Made by a program: the position numbers and the translations under genes. This document shows positions 8,587 to 15,716 of a stretch of DNA of 46,494 nucleotides, one piece after another. Positions within the stretch are counted from its first letter, which is position 1. Every line of letters starts with the position of its first letter. The notes below the pieces were generated by a model. The model searched no databases. It was not told the DNA's origin and saw nothing but the letters and a program-made list of their open reading frames with translations. This DNA is from Aurantimonas coralicida. GTDB lineage: Bacteria > Pseudomonadota > Alphaproteobacteria > Rhizobiales > Rhizobiaceae. The stretch lies in the NCBI GenBank assembly GCA_011050685.1, contig DRFF01000016.1:1-46494 (forward strand), written 5' to 3'.

Positions 8587-8870
8587 CGACTTTCCCCAAA
8601 GTTTTCACCGCACCAGGAAATATCCATCTGTCAGGCGGCTTAGTAAACCCCAGACACAGCATTCTCTTCGTCAAGCGGAAATACGTACTGCGGAATACGG
8701 CATGTCGTAATGTGATGCCGATTATTCATTCTTGGCACCAAGCCACTGTCAGGTCAGCTTTTGTAACTCTCCGCGCCCCGGTCATGGACGGACCGGCTTT
8801 GCAGTCCGTTCTCCTCCGCTCCGTGAATATTTATACAGTCATAGACATGGACGGTGCCGAGATAGCGCGC

Positions 8871-9278
8871 CTACTCCCCCGCCGGCTCGAAATCCATCGA
8901 AACGCCGTTGATGCAGTAGCGCAATCCGGTCGGCGGCGGGCCGTCGGGAAACACGTGGCCGAGATGGCTACCGCAGCGGCTGCAATGACATTCGGTCCGC
9001 ACCATGCCGTGGCTGCGGTCTTCAGTGGTATCTACGGCGCCGTCCACCGGCGTATCAAAACTCGGCCAGCCGGTACCGCTCTCAAATTTCTGACCGGCGA
9101 CGAACAGCGGCTGCCCGCATCCGGCGCAGGTAAAGGTCCCTGCCCGCTTCTCGTCGAGTAGCGCGCAACTTCCCGGCCTCTCGGTGCCGTGCCCGCGCAT
9201 CACCGCGTATTGCTCCGGCGTCAGCATGTCACGCCACTCGGCGTCGGTTCGTGTCACAGGATAGGTCTTGGCATCCAT
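8871..9278 (-). CDS. msrB: Peptide-methionine (R)-S-oxide reductase MsrB
   Basis: Reduces the R form of methionine sulfoxide in proteins, using thioredoxin. The 135-residue protein has the complete SelR domain: zinc ligands CAGC (C51, C54) and CSRC (C99, C102), the [12 protein letters not shown] core, [19 protein letters not shown], and the catalytic C122 in [10 protein letters not shown]97 in TECHC could act as a resolving Cys. The ATG at 9278 follows AAAGGAGCTGGAA, a strong ribosome-binding site, so the longer open frame to 9344 is not used. No msrA is adjacent. The protein is a cytoplasmic antioxidant-repair enzyme. Confidence 0.96.
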   Translation of the reverse strand: MDAKTYPVTRTDAEWRDMLTPEQYAVMRGHGTERPGSCALLDEKRAGTFTCAGCGQPLFVAGQKFESGTGWPSFDTPVDGAVDTTEDRSHGMVRTECHCSRCGSHLGHVFPDGPPPTGLRYCINGVSMDFEPAGE

Positions 9279-9382
9279 TTCCAGCTCCTTTCGGCAACGA
9301 TTGATCGATTCGATTCGGTATTCAGACGCCGCGCCGACGAGCAAGGTCGGGCTGGCGATTCGGCCTCAACCAGGATCGAGGG

Positions 9383-9705
9383 TCAGCGGTCCCGGCTTTT
9401 CTTATAGCGTGCGCGCGTCTCGGCATTGGGCGGATAGAGACCCGGCAGCGGAACGCCTTTGTCCGCTTCGGACATGAGCCAAGCTTCCAGTCGCTCCTGT
9501 TCGAGGCAGGCATCCCTCACCTCCTCGACGATCGCGGCCGGAATGACAACGGCCCCGTCGTCGTCGTCGACGATCAGATCGTCCAGAAAGATGGCGCCCC
9601 TCCGCAGCCGACCGGTTCCTGCCAGCCGACGAAGGTAAGCCCGGCAACTGAAGGCGGAGCCGCCACGCCGGCGCACCAGACATTGCGCAACCCACGTTTG
9701 AAAGG
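9383..9705 (-). pseudogene. RraA-family protein (HMG/CHA aldolase-like), 5'-truncated and frameshifted
   Basis: Two minus-strand frames join to give the C-terminal half of an RraA/4-hydroxy-4-methyl-2-oxoglutarate aldolase-like protein. One frame (about 9705-9600) reads VWCAGVAAPPSVAGLTFVG and then WQEPVGCGGA. The next frame continues AIFLDDLIVDDDDGAVVIPA to LPGLYPPNAETRARY with a TGA at 9383. The switch falls at about 9597-9602, in the run GGAGGGGCGCC, and needs one missing base. The N-terminal half and any start codon are absent; upstream DNA runs into the end of the nicotinamidase gene. The original enzyme would have acted on oxo-acid substrates; this copy is dead. Confidence 0.85.
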
Positions 9706-9788
9706 AATGGTCGTAATGGTCGCGATCGTAACCGACCGAAATGGCGTCAATACGCGCGGTGGCGCCGAACCTTGCCACCGAATGCGGA

Positions 9789-10442
9789 TCAGTCTTGGAG
9801 GGGTGCGGAAAATGCAATGTCTTGCGAGCAGCACCGCAGCACGCCGGCGGCTGCCATGTCGCGCCAGGCGCGATCGAGTGAGCCGTCGAGATCGATCCCC
9901 CTGCAGGCATCCTCGATCACGGTGACGTCGAACCCGGCCGCACGCCCATCGAGAGCTGTCCAACCGACGCAAAAGTCGGTGGCGAGGCCGACGACAAAGA
10001 TCCGCTCGACGGCGCGTTCGGCGAGATAGCCGGCCAAGCCGGTTTTCGTGACGTGATCGGCTTCGACAAAGGCGGAATAGCTATCGACCGCCGGATGGAA
10101 GCCTTTTCGCACGATCATCTGTGCGTCGGTCACATCAAGGTCCGGATGGAACGCCGCGCCGCTTGTCCCCACGACGCAGTGGTCGGGCCACAGAACCTGC
10201 GGACCATAGGCGAGCTCGATCGTCTGGAACGGCGCGCGGCCATGGGTGGAAGCGAAAGACGCATGTCCGGGCGTATGCCAGTCCTGCGTCAGGACCACGA
10301 CACCGAATTGCCGGGCCAAACGATTGACCAGGGGCACCACGGCGTCTCCACCCGGCACCGCAAGCGCTCCGCCTGCGCAAAAATCGTTCTGAATGTCGAC
10401 GACGATCAGCGCGTCGGCGGGAGCAATCTCGATCATTGTCAT
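9789..10442 (-). CDS. pncA: Nicotinamidase / isochorismatase-fold hydrolase
   Basis: Deaminates nicotinamide to nicotinate for NAD salvage. The 217-residue protein has the full catalytic triad of the family: D16 in VVDIQNDF, K113 in VRKGF, C158 in ATDFCVGWTALDG. It also has the metal site D54-x-H56 in TQDWH, plus H88 in WPDHC. The start is taken as ATG 10442 (MTMIEIAPADAL); ATG 10436 and TTG 10448 are close alternatives, and no clear ribosome-binding site separates them. The gene is complete although its 3' end borders the RraA pseudogene. The nadK gene at 2647 belongs to the same cofactor economy but is not linked. Confidence 0.93.
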   Translation of the reverse strand: MTMIEIAPADALIVVDIQNDFCAGGALAVPGGDAVVPLVNRLARQFGVVVLTQDWHTPGHASFASTHGRAPFQTIELAYGPQVLWPDHCVVGTSGAAFHPDLDVTDAQMIVRKGFHPAVDSYSAFVEADHVTKTGLAGYLAERAVERIFVVGLATDFCVGWTALDGRAAGFDVTVIEDACRGIDLDGSLDRAWRDMAAAGVLRCCSQDIAFSAPLQD

Positions 10443-10545
10443 CGGCAAAAGATGGCATCATTTCGCGACGCCGCAAAGCGCCTCACGACGAACAGCGCCG
10501 AGGCCCGCCGTTGGACAGCCCCCAGCGCCTTGTTACCTGTCGTTG

Positions 10546-10893
10546 TCAGCGAAGCGCGAGTGAGGCGCGCAAATCCGCCATCGGCGACACACGCACCGCG
10601 TCGCCCGTCCGCTCGATGAGCAGCTCGGTGCTCGGATTTCCAAGGTTTGAAGGGACCTGAATGGTCAGGCTCTCTCCGTCGGAGAGCATTGAGACGAAAC
10701 GCAGGGCGCTTCCGGTCTCGCCCGCCTGGAGCGTCGTGACGACCCGGAAATCATCGCCTTCTACCGTATAGTAGGCGGCACCGGTGACGTCACCGAGCGC
10801 GATGCTCTGGGCGGCCAGCGGCTTCAACTCGGCACTGTGCGCAGCGCCGAGGCCGGCCACCGTGAGGGCGGCGGCAACTAAGATGGTCTTCAT
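10546..10893 (-). CDS. Small exported protein of unknown function
   Basis: 115 residues with an obvious Sec signal peptide (MKTILVAAALTVAGLGAAHS, cleavage near residue 20-21). The mature part of about 95 residues is mostly beta-strand-like (YYTVEGDDFRVVTTLQAGET, SLTIQVPSNL). There are no Cys residues, no metal motif and no recognisable domain. ATG 10893 is preceded by CCAGGATT, a fair ribosome-binding site. A periplasmic location is inferred from the signal peptide. It may belong with the other small exported proteins between 10.5 and 13.1 kb, but they are not in one operon. Confidence 0.75.
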   Translation of the reverse strand: MKTILVAAALTVAGLGAAHSAELKPLAAQSIALGDVTGAAYYTVEGDDFRVVTTLQAGETGSALRFVSMLSDGESLTIQVPSNLGNPSTELLIERTGDAVRVSPMADLRASLALR

Positions 10894-11281
10894 AATCCTG
10901 GTCCTTCGAAATTTTCAGACCTCCCGGATCGAAAGCTATGTCTGATTGCTGCGGCGCACAATGGCATGGCAGCCATGATAATCTGCGGGGGCGGAGGATG
11001 TCTGGCGCTCAAGGCGTATTCGGGCTCACCCGCTCAGATGATCCACCGTTCAGCCCCAGAGATCGCAAGAGACAGGCAGACTCGACACAAAATCGCCATC
11101 TCGCCACACCTTAGCCGGAATTCTGCTCCTCACAGGGCTTTGGCGGGATTTCTTAGCCCCGAAAAAGCTCAGGCAGCGGCCGTTTCGACAAGGGCCAATG
11201 GCTGTGCCATGGCTGGCTACAAGACCGCGAAAGTCGACGATGAGTTCCGCGATGCGGTTCACTGAGCGAAAGTTACCGATC
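10894..11281. other. Intergenic region between divergent exported-protein genes
   Basis: 388 bp between the minus-strand gene starting at 10893 and the plus-strand lipoprotein at 11282. A 99-codon plus-strand frame (10966-11265) is open but lacks a ribosome-binding site, a plausible N-terminus and any family resemblance, so it is not called. The region should contain the two divergent promoters; no box pair was convincing. Confidence 0.5.
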
Positions 11282-11803
11282 ATGCGCCTCCCCGCAACCG
11301 TCGCGATACTCTTCACCCTTTCGGCGTGCGTGAGCGGAGGAGACGAACTCGACGTGCTGCGATTGACCGCGCCCGAGGACGATGCGCATTGCCGCAGCCT
11401 TCTGATTCAGCCGGGCGAATTGGTCTATGCCCAATGCAGACTGGCGCTCCGGAAGACCTATTTGACCGATTACGGGACCCGGAAGGCCACCATCGAACAG
11501 GCATACGGACCCGTGTCGGAAACACTCGACCAGGCTCTGCGAGCCGACGCATTCTGCAACTACGATGAAAGCGTCAAGGCATCGGTGGAGTCCCAAGACG
11601 AAACCGCCGCCGCATACCTCGCCTACGCCAATTGCGAGACGACTCGGCAGCGCCTCCAGGACGAGATCATGGCCTCGACAGGTGCCGACGGCGCCGCCTT
11701 CGTGCAGGAGGAGCAACCACGAATCATACAGCAGAACATTCGCGCGGTTCGTGAGGCCAAGGCCGTCATCAACGGCCCCATGACGGCCGACGCCACCCTG
11801 TGA
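11282..11803 (+). CDS. Putative lipoprotein of unknown function
   Basis: 173 residues. The N-terminus MRLPATVAILFTLSACVSGG is a type II signal peptide with lipobox LSAC, so the mature protein would be anchored through Cys19. The mature part is helical, with LVYAQCRLALRKTYL and a long segment to INGPMTADATL, and contains several Cys residues (AQCRL, DAFCNYD, YANCETT). No known domain was recognised. The frame is open to 11198, but only the ATG at 11282 gives a sensible lipoprotein signal; the ribosome-binding site is weak. The spacing of Cys residues suggests periplasmic disulfides (inference). Confidence 0.78.
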   Translation: MRLPATVAILFTLSACVSGGDELDVLRLTAPEDDAHCRSLLIQPGELVYAQCRLALRKTYLTDYGTRKATIEQAYGPVSETLDQALRADAFCNYDESVKASVESQDETAAAYLAYANCETTRQRLQDEIMASTGADGAAFVQEEQPRIIQQNIRAVREAKAVINGPMTADATL

Positions 11804-12183
11804 AGCAAGTCGACGGGCTTGGACACGCCCTTGCGTGGAGGCCTTCTTTGGCCTCCCCGGGCTCGGGCCCCCGCGATTCTCGCGTTCCGTTGCAGGATTT
11901 AACGAAGGTTGAGGCCATATAGCCATAGGGGCCAGACCGCTTCCCTGAGAGACCCAATTCCGCTGGAATGTCAGGAATTTCGGGGAAATGGTCAGTAATG
12001 ACGTCGAACATGCAAGTGACTGTTAACTTTACGGTCACAGCGGACTAAAGGTTCAAGGGCAGCTGTGTCTTTTCCGCACTTGCTCCTATCGCCTAAAAAC
12101 AACAGGTTGCCCACGCACCGGCCGCACTAGCGTCGGGAACTTAAACTGCGGCATAAACCGTCAGAGACTGATAGGTAGTTATC
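11804..12183. other. Intergenic region with a GC hairpin downstream of the lipoprotein gene
   Basis: 380 bp with no supported gene. At 11837-11856 there is a perfect 7-bp hairpin GGAGGCC/GGCCTCC with a 6-nt loop, 34 bp after the stop at 11803. It may end the upstream transcript but has no U-run. The right half (about 11880-12180) is less GC-rich and includes GTGAC...GTCAC (about 12015-12040). It presumably carries the promoter of the small lipoprotein at 12184. Confidence 0.5.
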
Positions 12184-12333
12184 ATGAAGAAAATCGTCAT
12201 CGCATCGGTCGCGGTCTTCGCTCTCGCAACCTTCGCCGGTTGCATGGGCAAAGGCATCGGCAAAGGTAAGGGCAAGGCGCCGATCGCGGCTCCGATCGTC
12301 GTCGAAGAGCAGACCTACGTCACCAAGGGTTAA
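12184..12333 (+). CDS. 49-residue small lipoprotein
   Basis: A short gene starting ATG 12184 and ending TAA 12331-12333. It encodes MKKIVIASVAVFALATFAGC, a canonical lipoprotein signal with lipobox FAGC (Cys20), followed by a Lys/Gly-rich stretch MGKGIGKGKGKAPIA and a short acidic tail ending EEQTYVTKG. The mature peptide is only 30 residues, strongly basic at first. TAGG lies eight bases before the ATG. The signal peptide is textbook quality, so I regard it as a real gene despite its size. Function is unknown; small basic lipoproteins may bind peptidoglycan or LPS, which is only a guess here. Confidence 0.75.
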   Translation: MKKIVIASVAVFALATFAGCMGKGIGKGKGKAPIAAPIVVEEQTYVTKG

Positions 12334-12471
12334 TCCTTGTCTCTTGGGGGAAGCGTTGAATAGCGCTTTCCCCAAGCGCCTTCAGGGCCAAGGATGCGTC
12401 GCGCGTGGGGACGGCGGCGATCGTATAGTCGACCTGCGGACGCGTGAGTTTCCAATCTCGAAAGGCCGACC

Positions 12472-13116
12472 ATGGCTTCATCTTTTCTAAAATTCGCCGT
12501 CATCGCCCTGCTTGGCCTAACTGCCGCAGGCTGTTCCTCGACGGGACCAAACACTATGACGTCCGGGGCACCCCTGACGTCGGCATCCTCTCTCGTCACT
12601 CCCGCGGCTTATACGCCTGCGGTCGAGGACAGCGACGTTGCCCAGCGAGCCAAGCCTTATTTCGTTGAATTCCGCGCTCGTTCGGCGCAGAGCTACGGCC
12701 ACACCTTCGCGGTGTTCGGCAAGCTCGACCAGAATGGTCGTGTGCCGATCGATTCGAATGGCGTGCTGATTCCGAGCATGACCGAGATCACCGGCCTGGC
12801 TCCGGCCTCGACCAGCAACATTCCCTATACGATCGGCCATGTTCTGCCCGTTCCATCCGAAACCGGACCGAGCGACGGCGACAGCGAGAACGCCTATATG
12901 ACGGCGTATTACCGAATCGATCTGACCGAGGCCGAATACCGCGGTCTTGTAGCCAAGATCCGTTATCTCAAGGCGAACCGTCCAGTTTGGCATGCCGTGC
13001 TTTACAATTGCAGCGCCTACACCAATGAAATTGCCGAATATTTGGGCTTGGAGACCGTCAATCCGCTGCTCTTCCCCAAAAATTACATCAATGCTCTGAA
13101 GCGGGCGAACACCTGA
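12472..13116 (+). CDS. Putative lipoprotein with a His...Asn-Cys hydrolase-like pattern
   Basis: 214 residues. The signal MASSFLKFAVIALLGLTAAG is followed by Cys21, a lipoprotein anchor. The mature part has SYGHTFAVFGKL (H77) and, about 100 residues later, HAVLYNCSAYTNEIAEYLGL (C180). A His in a GHTF/AVFG strand preceding an Asn-Cys at the head of a helix is the pattern of DUF4105-like and permuted NlpC/P60 (YiiX-type) cysteine hydrolases, which act on lipids, peptides or cell-wall material. Assignment to that fold is inference from two motifs. A strong terminator follows at 13159-13188. It resembles the YiiX-like gene at 30200 only in this motif order. Confidence 0.75.
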   Translation: MASSFLKFAVIALLGLTAAGCSSTGPNTMTSGAPLTSASSLVTPAAYTPAVEDSDVAQRAKPYFVEFRARSAQSYGHTFAVFGKLDQNGRVPIDSNGVLIPSMTEITGLAPASTSNIPYTIGHVLPVPSETGPSDGDSENAYMTAYYRIDLTEAEYRGLVAKIRYLKANRPVWHAVLYNCSAYTNEIAEYLGLETVNPLLFPKNYINALKRANT

Positions 13117-13158
13117 TTCAAACATCGTCGGCGGAGCGCCGGCCCGATGAACGTGACA

Positions 13159-13188
13159 AAAAACCCGGCTTCTTTGCCGGGTTTTTTT
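13159..13188 (+). terminator. Rho-independent terminator
   Basis: AAAAACCCGGC, a 6-nt loop TTCTTT, GCCGGG and seven T. It starts 43 bp after the stop of the lipoprotein gene at 13116. The A-run before the stem makes it potentially bidirectional, so it may also stop matR transcription from the other side. Confidence 0.9.
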
Positions 13189-13275
13189 GTGCCGGACTCG
13201 TGCCGTTAGAGACTCGAAGATCGGCGGTCGACGGCAGTGACCACGAGCGTTTCCGCCGAGACTGATTCGGGACCG

Positions 13276-13974
13276 CTACCGCCCCGGACGATCCAGGCTC
13301 GCCACCAGGTCGGCGAAGCGCTCACCCTGCACCGTGACATGGGCTCGCAACTCCCGTTCAGCCGCCTCGCCATCACCCGCGCCGATGGCCGCGACGATCC
13401 GCTCATGCTCGGCGAGCGACTGGGGTGTCCGTTGGGCCACACGCAGTTGCAGCCGGCGATACGCCTTCAAGCGCTGGTGCAGGCGTTTCGCCTCGGCAAT
13501 GAGAAACGCATTGCCGCACGCTTCGTAGATCAAGTGGTGAAAGCGTTCGTTCTCGTAATAATAGGCGTCGGGATCGCGCGAGCGCGCCGCCGCGGCGCAG
13601 GCTGCATGGGCCTGGTTCAAGCTCTGCAGCGCATTGGCATCCGCCCGGCGCGCCGCAAGACGTCCTGCCATTCCCTCCAGTTCGGCCATCACCTCGAACA
13701 TCTCGACAAGCTGGGCGAGACCGACTTGGCGCACGAAGGCGCCCCGATTCGGGATCTGTTCGATCAGCGCTGCCGATGCGAGTTGGTTGATTGCCTCGCG
13801 TATAGGAGTGCGAGAGACGCCGAACCGCGCGGCCAACGCCGATTCGTCCAGACGATCACCGGCGCGCCAGGCTCCCGTGACGATCTCCTGTTCCAGAGCA
13901 TCGCGAATTTCGGCGGCCTTGGGACGCACCAGGGAGCCCCGACCTTCGCTGGAGGACCGCGCTACCGTGGTCAT
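13276..13974 (-). CDS. matR: GntR-family (FCD/FadR subfamily) regulator of malonate genes
   Basis: A 232-residue regulator with an N-terminal winged helix-turn-helix (IVTGAWRAGDRLDESALAAR then FGVSRTPIREAINQL) and a C-terminal all-helical FCD ligand domain with metal-type residues (NERFHHLIYEACGN, EHERIVAAI, LRAHV). It is divergent from the malonate operon, the arrangement known for MatR of Rhizobium, which controls mat genes in response to malonate or malonyl-CoA. The start is uncertain: ATG 13974 is preferred because a TTGCAT/TGTATA promoter-like pair and the palindromic operator would place transcription start near 14010. ATG 14010 would add 12 residues, and the frame is open to 14091. Confidence 0.87.
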   Translation of the reverse strand: MTTVARSSSEGRGSLVRPKAAEIRDALEQEIVTGAWRAGDRLDESALAARFGVSRTPIREAINQLASAALIEQIPNRGAFVRQVGLAQLVEMFEVMAELEGMAGRLAARRADANALQSLNQAHAACAAAARSRDPDAYYYENERFHHLIYEACGNAFLIAEAKRLHQRLKAYRRLQLRVAQRTPQSLAEHERIVAAIGAGDGEAAERELRAHVTVQGERFADLVASLDRPGR

Positions 13975-14014
13975 GTCATCGGATGCGGCAAAACGGTTCT
14001 GTGCGTCCATGTAA

Positions 14015-14029
14015 ATCGTATACAATACG
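14015..14029. promoter_or_regulatory. Palindromic GntR operator between matR and matP
   Basis: The sequence contains CGTATACAATACG (14017-14029), a perfect inverted repeat with an ACA centre. It overlaps ATCGTATACAAT (14015-14026), a one-mismatch palindrome around GTATAC. FCD-type GntR regulators commonly bind TTGTATAC-like sites, and the published Rhizobium MatR site, as I recall it, has the same core. A TTGACA at 14031-14036 on the plus strand abuts it, so bound MatR could block the matP promoter and its own promoter at once. Confidence 0.7.
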
Positions 14030-14103
14030 GTTGACATGGCATGCAATAGAATGTGTTTTAAAGGAATGCGCTGGGAGGCGTGATCACTCAACGGGAGGAT
14101 TCC

Positions 14104-15093
14104 ATGAAATCGATATTTATGTCGGCCGTCTGCGGCCTCGCCCTGACCGGCACCGCGCTAGCCCAGGACGTCACGCTGAAAGCCTCGCACCAGTGGCCGG
14201 GCGGCAAGGGCGACGTGCGAGACGAAATGGTGCAGATGATTGGCAAGGAGATCGCGGCGGCCAATGTCGGCCTCGCCATGCAGGTTTTTCCTGGCGAATC
14301 GCTGTTCAAGGCGAAGGACCAGTGGGGCGCGGTGACCAAGGGCCAGGTGGACATAACCGCCTTTCCCCTCGACTATGCTTCGGGACGCCATCCGGAATTC
14401 TCCGCCACTCTGATGCCCGGCCTCGTCGGCAGTCACGAGCGGGCGACGCGGCTGAACGATTCGCCCTTCATGGACGAGATCAAGAAGTCGATCGACGAAG
14501 CCGGCGCGATGGTGCTGTCCGACGCCTGGCTGGCGGGCGGCTTCGTGTCATCCAAGAACTGCATCACCACGCCGGAAAGCGCCAAGGGCCAGACATTGCG
14601 AGCTGCCGGTCCCGCCTTCGAGGAAATGCTGGTGGGCGCGGGTGCATCTATCGCCTCGATGCCGTCGTCCGAAATCTACACCGGCATTCAGCAGAACGTG
14701 CTTGACGGAGCCAACACCTCGTCTGGCTCGCTGGTGTCCTACCGCATCTATGAAGTCGCCAAGTGCCTGACCGCGCCGGGCGAAAACGCGCTCTGGTTCA
14801 TGTATGAGCCGATTCTGATGTCGAAGCGCTCCTTCGACCGCCTCAATGAGGAGCAGCAGAAAGCCTTGCTCGCGGCGGGCCAGAAGGCAGAAGACTATTT
14901 TGCGGGCGAAGCCAAGAAACTCGATGGCGAACTGATCGAGGTCTACAAAAAGGCCGGCGTCGAGGTCACCGAAATGTCGAAGGAGAACTACGACGCCTGG
15001 CTCAAGATCGCCAAGGAGACGTCGTATAAAAACTTCGCCGAGAAGGTTCCGAACGGCCAGAAGCTGATCGACGACGCGCTCGCGGTCCAGTAA
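14104..15093 (+). CDS. matP: TRAP transporter substrate-binding protein, malonate (DctP family)
   Basis: Periplasmic solute receptor that hands malonate to the MatQM membrane unit. 329 residues: signal peptide MKSIFMSAVCGLALTGTALA with cleavage AQD, then the DctP fold. Visible features are LKASHQWPGGKGDVRDEM, VFPGESLFKAKDQWGAV, GQVDITAFPLDYASG, and TLRAAGPAFEEMLVGAGAS, where the family's carboxylate-binding Arg lies in the LR(A) segment. ATG 14104 follows GGGAGGA. It is the first gene of matPQMAB; the substrate assignment comes from the linked malonyl-CoA synthetase and decarboxylase, not from the binding site itself. Confidence 0.92.
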   Translation: MKSIFMSAVCGLALTGTALAQDVTLKASHQWPGGKGDVRDEMVQMIGKEIAAANVGLAMQVFPGESLFKAKDQWGAVTKGQVDITAFPLDYASGRHPEFSATLMPGLVGSHERATRLNDSPFMDEIKKSIDEAGAMVLSDAWLAGGFVSSKNCITTPESAKGQTLRAAGPAFEEMLVGAGASIASMPSSEIYTGIQQNVLDGANTSSGSLVSYRIYEVAKCLTAPGENALWFMYEPILMSKRSFDRLNEEQQKALLAAGQKAEDYFAGEAKKLDGELIEVYKKAGVEVTEMSKENYDAWLKIAKETSYKNFAEKVPNGQKLIDDALAVQ

Positions 15094-15108
15094 GGCCGAC
15101 ACCATCCA

Positions 15109-15136
15109 GGGCGGGCCGGAGAACCCGAGCCCGCCC
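15109..15136 (+). promoter_or_regulatory. Intercistronic hairpin after matP
   Basis: A perfect 8-bp stem GGGCGGGC/GCCCGCCC with a 12-nt loop, located 15 bp after the matP stop and 35 bp before matQ, followed by TCTT. Such hairpins after binding-protein genes usually act as partial terminators or 3' stabilisers so that the receptor is made in excess over the membrane subunits. Confidence 0.6.
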
Positions 15137-15170
15137 TCTTACCTTCAATAATTCCAGCGAGGGAGCGCGC

Positions 15171-15716
15171 ATGCGACTCATCATCGCGATCGTTTCGGCG
15201 ATCTCGCGCGTTCTCGGCGTCATTGCCGCGCTATGCCTGCTAGCGGCGGTTCTATCCGTCAGCGAGATGGTGTTTGTGCGATACGTGCTCGGCCATTCGA
15301 CGGTCTGGCAAACTGAATTCACGACTTACGCCATTGTCGCCGCGACCTTTCTCGGAGCCCCGTGGGTTCTGATCCAGCGCGGTCACGTCAACGTCGATAT
15401 CCTGCAGCTCGCGGCCGGGCCGAGGCTCCGGCTCGGGATGCAGGTTCTCGCGGCGCTCTTTTCGCTCATTTTCGTGGTGCTGCTCGCCTACGCCGGCTGG
15501 GTTCACTATGAAGAAGCCTGGTCGAACAGCTGGACCAGTGAGACGGTCTGGGCCGTTCCACTCTGGATGCCGCTGCTGCCGATGCCAGTCGGCACGATCA
15601 TGCTTGCCTTGCAATATGTGGCTGAAATCATGCGGTTATTCGTAGAGCCCGACGCCGAGCTTGGCACACCTGACAACACGCTGTTTTCCGACACCGCGAA
15701 GGGAGCCCGGTCATGA
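15171..15716 (+). CDS. matQ: TRAP transporter small permease, malonate (DctQ family)
   Basis: A 181-residue inner-membrane protein with four predicted transmembrane helices (about 5-30, 45-65, 88-110, 125-150). The family motif VLGHSTVWQTEFTTYAIVAA, in the second helix region, matches the DctQ pattern of a Trp plus Glu next to the membrane, and it is followed by GAPWVLIQRGHVNVDIL. It forms the Na+-coupled membrane unit with MatM. The stop overlaps the matM start (ATGA), so the two are translationally coupled. Confidence 0.92.
   Translation: MRLIIAIVSAISRVLGVIAALCLLAAVLSVSEMVFVRYVLGHSTVWQTEFTTYAIVAATFLGAPWVLIQRGHVNVDILQLAAGPRLRLGMQVLAALFSLIFVVLLAYAGWVHYEEAWSNSWTSETVWAVPLWMPLLPMPVGTIMLALQYVAEIMRLFVEPDAELGTPDNTLFSDTAKGARS

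Noticed and set aside
8740-8830. tRNA-like segment with a TGCAAAG loop between the RTX-like gene and msrB
   Set aside because: A GGACTGCAAAG anticodon-like loop is visible on the minus strand, but the stem has mismatches and there is no T-arm GGTTCGAATCC and no acceptor stem.
10966-11265. 99-codon plus-strand open frame
   Set aside because: No ribosome-binding site, no plausible N-terminus, composition like chance GC-rich frames, and it overlaps the 5' flank of the lipoprotein gene.
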